A DNA stretch of 64,000 nucleotides, from positions 20,471 to 84,470 of the forward strand of contig CAYZTB010000009.1 in the NCBI GenBank assembly GCA_964481195.1, read 5' to 3'. Origin of the DNA: Palsa-948 sp964481195 (GTDB lineage Bacteria > Bacteroidota > Bacteroidia > Palsa-948). How positions within the stretch are numbered: the first letter of the stretch is position 1; each line of letters begins with the position of its first letter. The translations under genes were made by a program, and so were the position numbers. The notes below the pieces were generated by a model. The model had not been told where the DNA came from. It searched no databases and saw only the letters and a list, made by a program, of their open reading frames with translations. Shown here in pieces: positions 59,921-64,000 of this stretch.

Positions 59921-61162
59921 TTAAAGGGCTTCCGCTACAACAAAGGCACTTCCTGTAATTAACACAAAATCATCTTTACTAGCATTTTTTTGGGCAGCGT
60001 TAATCGCTTGTTTGACCGAAGGATAAGTATTTCCTTTTAGTTTCATTTTTTTTGCTTTTTCGGCAAGAATGTTTTCATCTAATGCTCGGGGAATTTTTGC
60101 TTTGCAGAAATAGTAAGTTGCTTTTTTAGGAAGTAACTTTAAGATATTATCAATGTCTTTATCGTTTACTGCACCAAATACAATGTGAAGTTTTTTGTAA
60201 GAAGTGCTTTTTACTTGCTTAAAAACTTCTTTTATTCCTGATTCGTTATGTGCAATATCTGCAACCACTAATGGTTTCTGTTTTAGAATATCCCACCTGC
60301 CCCTGAGCCCTGTAAGTTTGCGAACATTTTTTAGACCTCTTACAACAGATTTATTGGAAATAGCAAATCCTAGTTCAGATAATAATTCAGAAGCAAGAAG
60401 TGCGGTTGGAATATTTTTATTTTGATAGCTGCCTTTTAAATCACATTCAAGAGACTGGGTTTGGCTTGGGTTAATAAAATCTTTGGTAAATAGGAGTAAT
60501 GCTTTTTCAGCCTTAGCCTTATCTTTAAATACCTTTACCACGCTGAGCGGAGTCGAAGCGTGCTTTTCGCTTATAATGACAACTCCATTTTTTTTGATTA
60601 TACCCGCTTTTTCAGAGGCAATTTTAGGCAAGGTGTTTCCTAAAAATTGCTGGTGGTCGTAACTGATGTTAGTAATGATGGACAGTAAAGGATCAATCAC
60701 ATTGGTAGAATCTAGCCTTCCACCTAAGCCGGTTTCAATAATGGCAATATCAACTTTTTCTTTTGCAAAGTAATCAAAAGCTAACCCAACGGCCCATTCA
60801 AAAAAAGAAGGCTCAATTTTCTCAAATCCTTTTTTGTGCTTTTTGACAAAGCCAACCACATACTCTTTTGAAATCATTTTCCCATTAATGCGAATACGCT
60901 CCCTAAAATCTTTTAAGTGAGGAGAGGTGTACAGTCCAACTTTATATCCCGAACTTTGTAACACAGCAGCAATCATGTGTGATACAGATCCTTTGCCATT
61001 TGTTCCGGCAATATGTACGGAGAGAAATTTTTTTTCCGGATTGCCCAGCATTTTGCAAATAGCAAGGGTGTTATCTAAGTTTGCTTTATAGGCAGCAGCA
61101 CCAATGCGCTGAAACATGGGTAGGCGAGTGTAGAGGTAGTTGAGAGTTTTGGAGTAGGGCAT
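59921..61162 (-). CDS. folC: Bifunctional dihydrofolate/folylpolyglutamate synthase
   Basis: 413 residues. Mur-ligase-like ATPase: FLSVHIAGTNGKGSVSHMIA (P-loop) near residue 44, YTSPHLKDFRERIRING near 78, and IIETGLGGRLDSTNVI and NISYDHQQFLG for the second metal-binding region. Adds glutamate residues to folates and may also make dihydrofolate. The N-terminus MPYSKTLNYLYTRLPMFQRI is usual for the phylum. An in-frame palindromic element at 60539-60562 encodes HASTPLSV. A -7 box (TATATTTG on the minus strand, 61182-61189) sits 20 bases upstream of the start. Confidence 0.94.
   Translation of the reverse strand: MPYSKTLNYLYTRLPMFQRIGAAAYKANLDNTLAICKMLGNPEKKFLSVHIAGTNGKGSVSHMIAAVLQSSGYKVGLYTSPHLKDFRERIRINGKMISKEYVVGFVKKHKKGFEKIEPSFFEWAVGLAFDYFAKEKVDIAIIETGLGGRLDSTNVIDPLLSIITNISYDHQQFLGNTLPKIASEKAGIIKKNGVVIISEKHASTPLSVVKVFKDKAKAEKALLLFTKDFINPSQTQSLECDLKGSYQNKNIPTALLASELLSELGFAISNKSVVRGLKNVRKLTGLRGRWDILKQKPLVVADIAHNESGIKEVFKQVKSTSYKKLHIVFGAVNDKDIDNILKLLPKKATYYFCKAKIPRALDENILAEKAKKMKLKGNTYPSVKQAINAAQKNASKDDFVLITGSAFVVAEAL
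60539..60562. repeat. Palindromic repeat element read in frame inside folC
   Basis: CACGCT ... AGCGTG at the ends with GAGCGGAGTCGA between; I recognise this as a widely dispersed Bacteroidota palindrome (read as CTTCGACTCCGCTCAGCGTG). It adds about 8-9 residues to FolC between SEK and KVFKDKA without breaking the frame. Confidence 0.6.
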
Positions 61163-61181
61163 AAGTAAATAGGGCAGATGG

Positions 61182-61189
61182 CAAATATA
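61182..61189 (-). promoter_or_regulatory. -7 promoter element for folC
   Basis: TATATTTG on the minus strand, full match to TAnnTTTG, about 20 bases before the ATG at 61162. Upstream bases are low-complexity, with no TTTG at the ideal distance. Confidence 0.5.
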
Positions 61190-61243
61190 AAAAGGTTAAG
61201 GGAATATGTAAAAAGGTAGAAGGCAAATGGCAGATAGGAGTGT

Positions 61244-61615
61244 TTATCTGGTGAGTTTTTCTGATGAGGATTTTTTAATAGCTCCAAATATTTTTTTCAA
61301 TTCTGTTCCTTAAGAGAGAAGGGTGTCTAATTCTTTCTTGTAAGATTCTTCCGGGAATAATTCCTGTAATACTCTAATCCAATAAACACTTTCTCGCGCT
61401 TCCTTGAAGCAAATTGATATTTTGTGGGTAAAATCTCTTTTGGATATTGCTCCTTGAGCTTCTTCGTAATTTGAGCCAATAGAGGTGGAAGATCTTGCTA
61501 GCTGACTTTTTGGTACACGGTCTATGTAGCTTTCAGGAAGTTTTCTTAAAAACTTTAAGGTAGTAACCCCAAATAAAAAGGTTCTATCAAGCAGTTGTTG
61601 CGCTTTTTCAATCAT
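61244..61615 (-). pseudogene. Four-helix-bundle protein gene truncated by a nonsense codon
   Basis: The ATG at 61615 opens a four-helix-bundle frame: QLLDRTFLFGVTTLKFLRKL, LARSSTSIGSNYEEAQGAIS and FKEARESVYWIRVLQELFPEE. After LDTLLS it meets TAA at 61310-61312, but the same frame continues without other stops for 21 codons, GTELKKIFGAIKKSSSEKLT and R, to TAA at 61244-61246. That tail aligns with the end of the intact relative at 38768 (LLQESDELVAIFVSSRKTA), with the TAA standing exactly where that protein has Glu (GAA to TAA, one base). The 101-residue product would lack half of its last helix. Could also be a sequencing error or a real short variant. Confidence 0.7.
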
Positions 61616-61619
61616 TCTA

Positions 61620-61765
61620 ATCTATTAAATAGGCTTTCTTATTTTTTGCTTTTTTTCCTCTTCCTCTTTGCCATTTTCATTCTTCCCTCTGCCTTTTCTC
61701 TTGCCTTCTGCCCTTTGCCTTTTTTATTCTTCTCTCTGCCTTCTGCCTTTCCCCCTTCTGCCTTA
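61620..61765. repeat. Low-complexity pyrimidine-rich stretch
   Basis: Repeated TCTGCCTTTTCTC / CTTCTGCCCTTTGCC-like units between the four-helix-bundle gene and dnaG. Similar AGGCAAATGGCAGATAG units occur, in the opposite sense, around 61216-61240. No ORF or structured RNA seen. Confidence 0.7.
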
Positions 61766-63775
61766 TTATAAAATTATCCTTCCAATTTCTTTCGAAAAAG
61801 CATTCTTAGCCTGATCCAGCATTTTCTTTTTTGCTATCAAAATCATCAAATCATCATCATTGCTAGCGTTTTCAATTTCTTTTTGGGTTTCATGTATCAA
61901 GGCCATGACGTGTTTTATCTTGAGCGAATAAATGGAATCATCTGCCGTAACCTTTAATACATCTTCTTCTTTTGCAATTTGTATTCCGTGTTTTTTCTCC
62001 CAGTCTGAAATGGTGTAGGGAAAGGTTGTAAGGTCAATAGCAATGCCAGAGATTTCTGGATTTTGATGATGAATAAAATATTCAATAGCAAAACTTTCGC
62101 CAGCATTTATTAAAGTTACAAACTCATCGTAAATTTTTTGATAGCTAGTATTTTGAAACTTAATGTCATCTACCGATAAATGCTCGTACATATATTGTGC
62201 AATGGTAGTGCTAAGAGTTTCTTCTGATGTATTGCCGGATTCATCTTCGGTTTCTGAGATATATTGTATGGTTTTATTTCCATAAGATAACATCAAGCGT
62301 ATCACTTCTTTTTCATGTGGCTCGGAAGAATCAGCATCGGAATCTACCGGTTGAGGCACGGGAGGATTTTCCAAATCAATTACTTCCTCAAAATAGGGTT
62401 CGTTACTTCTCTTCGAATATTTTTTTCTTAATGACTTATTTAATTCCGTAAGCAACGCTTGCTCATCCATCTTCATAATCTTACTGCATTCCTGAATAAA
62501 AACAGTTCGAGTTATGGAATTGGGTATTAAAGCAATGCTCTCTACAATTTGCTGAATGAGTGTTGCTTTTTTTATCGGGTCGTTATCAGTTTCGGAGTAT
62601 AAAAGCTGCGTTTTAAAACGGATAAAATCTGTTGTGTTATTTCTGATATATTCCTGTAGTTCTGATTCACTGTGTTTTCTAGAATATGAATCAGGATCTT
62701 CGCCTGCTGGAAATAAAATAGCACGGACATTCAATCCTTCCTCTAAAATCATATCTATCCCTCTAAAACTTGCTTTGATTCCTGCAGGATCTCCATCGTA
62801 CATGATGGTGATGTTGCTTGTATATCTTTTAATGAGTCGCACTTGCTCAGCAGTAAGCGAAGTGCCCGAAGATGCCACCACATTTTCTATACCTGCCTGG
62901 TGTAATGAGGTTACATCGGTATATCCTTCAACGAGGTAGCAATTATCTTTTATAGAAATTTCTTTTCTTGCAAAAGGCATTCCGTATAATACATTGCTCT
63001 TATGATAGATTTCGGTTTCGGGGGAGTTAATGTATTTTGCCTTTGCATCTTTTCGTAATGCTCTTCCTCCAAAACCAATAACTCTTCCGGTTATATTGTG
63101 AATTGGAAACATTACTCGTCCGGCAAAACGATCGTAATGTCGTGCAGGTTTTGCTGAAGGCGCCTCTTCGGAGTTGGGTTCCGACTGTTGTCCGGATTCT
63201 ACACGAATGGTCAGCCCGGCCTTCACTAAGTAATCTATGTTGTAGCCTTCTTTGGTTGCTGCATCTGTAAAAACGGTGCTTCCTTCGGGAGAGTATCCTA
63301 GTTGAAAGCGATTAATAATCTCGTCAGACAACCCACGCTCTTTGAAATAACTCAGACCAATAGATTTTCCTTCGCTGGAATTGTGAAGTGAATCGGTAAA
63401 ATATTTTTGAGCGTAATTGCAAACCACATATAAACTTTCGCGCTCCGATTCCTGCTTTTTTTCTTCTTCAATGTTTCGGTCGTACAGCTCTTCAATTTCT
63501 ATATTATATTTTTTTGCCAGGTAGCGTAATGATTCGGGGTAGGTGAGCTTTTCATGCTCCATGATAAAACTTACAGAGTCGCCACCTTTTCCACATCCAA
63601 AACATTTATAAATATTGCGCACCGGATTAACATTGAACGAAGGAGTTTTTTCATTATGAAAAGGGCAACAAGCAGTGTAATTAACACCTCTTTTTTTAAG
63701 GGTAAGAAAATCTCCCACCACTTCTTCTATTCTGGAAGAGTCCTGAATACGTGCTATGGTAGGTTTGGAAATCAT
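61766..63775 (-). CDS. dnaG: DNA primase
   Basis: 669 residues. Makes RNA primers for replication. The N-terminal CHC2 zinc finger is YTACCPFHNEKTPSFNV with YKCFGCGKGGD (ligands C, H, C, C at about 37-63). The core has FGGRALRKDAKAKYINSPE near 230 and the TOPRIM segments YLVEGYTDVTSLHQAGIENV (catalytic Glu) near 269 and MYDGDPAGIKAS (DxD) near 318. The C-terminal helical domain that binds DnaB follows. All key residues are intact. Upstream (63776-63840) is a palindromic repeat. Confidence 0.96.
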   Translation of the reverse strand: MISKPTIARIQDSSRIEEVVGDFLTLKKRGVNYTACCPFHNEKTPSFNVNPVRNIYKCFGCGKGGDSVSFIMEHEKLTYPESLRYLAKKYNIEIEELYDRNIEEEKKQESERESLYVVCNYAQKYFTDSLHNSSEGKSIGLSYFKERGLSDEIINRFQLGYSPEGSTVFTDAATKEGYNIDYLVKAGLTIRVESGQQSEPNSEEAPSAKPARHYDRFAGRVMFPIHNITGRVIGFGGRALRKDAKAKYINSPETEIYHKSNVLYGMPFARKEISIKDNCYLVEGYTDVTSLHQAGIENVVASSGTSLTAEQVRLIKRYTSNITIMYDGDPAGIKASFRGIDMILEEGLNVRAILFPAGEDPDSYSRKHSESELQEYIRNNTTDFIRFKTQLLYSETDNDPIKKATLIQQIVESIALIPNSITRTVFIQECSKIMKMDEQALLTELNKSLRKKYSKRSNEPYFEEVIDLENPPVPQPVDSDADSSEPHEKEVIRLMLSYGNKTIQYISETEDESGNTSEETLSTTIAQYMYEHLSVDDIKFQNTSYQKIYDEFVTLINAGESFAIEYFIHHQNPEISGIAIDLTTFPYTISDWEKKHGIQIAKEEDVLKVTADDSIYSLKIKHVMALIHETQKEIENASNDDDLMILIAKKKMLDQAKNAFSKEIGRIIL

Positions 63776-64000
63776 GACCTCTCCCTCTGTCTCCCTCTCC
63801 TCAAGAGAGGGAGGAGTTTGACTAAAGGGGCGTGAAGGTAAGAAATCTTGTGCTTAGGTTAGTGGGAATTTTGCTCCTATGCTGTTAAAACCTGCGGAAA
63901 ACCAAGTAGTATAGTGGGAGGCTAAAGACTTATAAGTCAAGTAAATAGACCTCTTTCATAAGTCATAAAAGTTCAAAATTATAAATTCCACAGATAATTT
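63776..64000. repeat. Intergenic palindrome upstream of dnaG and window end
   Basis: CTCCCTCTC (63791-63799) and GAGAGGGAG (63805-63813) form a 9-bp palindrome with a 5-base centre, of the dispersed GC-rich type seen in argS and the thiolase gene. The rest, to 64000, is AT-rich and holds no ORF or RNA I can recognise. Confidence 0.55.

Overview
The window is AT-rich chromosomal DNA from a member of the Bacteroidota. Four things point there: proteins with type IX secretion (T9SS) C-terminal sorting domains, including two large 'gliding motility-associated' C-termini; promoters of the TTTG / 17-20 nt / TAnnTTTG type; phylum-typical families (DUF2795, SpeA-type arginine decarboxylase, TM2 lipoprotein, CotH with a T9SS tail); and dispersed palindromic repeats. 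MqnC suggests menaquinone is made by the futalosine route. The order or genus cannot be fixed from this window.

Layout. 1-2381 (minus): M23 peptidase, dxr and the 5' end of rseP, an envelope/isoprenoid operon cut by the window edge. 2469-10375 (plus): an assimilatory sulfate reduction operon of sulfite reductase, cobA, a precorrin-2 dehydrogenase/TSUP transporter fusion, cysH, cysD and cysN. It is preceded by about 400 bp holding a promoter, two short ORFs rich in Cys and Met codons, and two intrinsic terminators, which reads as a tandem leader-peptide attenuator. 10441-15299 (minus): a secreted protein/lipoprotein pair, polA and riboflavin synthase. 15300-17045: a gene-poor stretch and a mobile mystery protein A/B (HTH + Fic) pair. 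17315-28532: two giant T9SS surface proteins, a small lipoprotein, mqnC, pdxA and a membrane metallophosphoesterase. 28656-32972: divergent arginine decarboxylase and arginase, then argS. 33005-34325: a second copy of the secreted/lipoprotein pair. 34504-43415: fatty-acid beta-oxidation (acyl-CoA ligase, 3-hydroxyacyl-CoA dehydrogenase/hydratase, thiolase, acyl-CoA dehydrogenase), interrupted by a four-helix-bundle gene and a TM2 lipoprotein. 43471-52125: mostly secreted or T9SS proteins, a beta-barrel with a metal-binding tail, an O-methyltransferase and a SWIB protein. 52323-63775: ftsK, lolA-like, DUF2795, cobalamin adenosyltransferase, an ABC ATPase, a methyltransferase, isoaspartyl peptidase, two tRNA-Val genes, folC, a four-helix-bundle gene with a nonsense codon, and dnaG.

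How the genes work together. CysD/CysN activate sulfate to APS, CysH (with the APS-reductase cysteines) reduces it to sulfite, and the siroheme sulfite reductase makes sulfide. CobA and the Met8-like domain make the siroheme, and the fused TSUP domain probably moves a sulfur oxyanion. Cys/Met leader peptides would tie the operon to sulfur amino acid supply.

The most interesting signals are the tandem Cys/Met attenuators, palindromic repeat elements read in frame inside argS (twice), a thiolase gene and folC, a copy of a tRNA-Val 3' end joined to a double hairpin, a clean GAA-to-TAA nonsense change in a four-helix-bundle gene, and several promoters placed so close to start codons that the mRNAs may be leaderless. 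All gene calls come from reading the sequence; no database search was possible.
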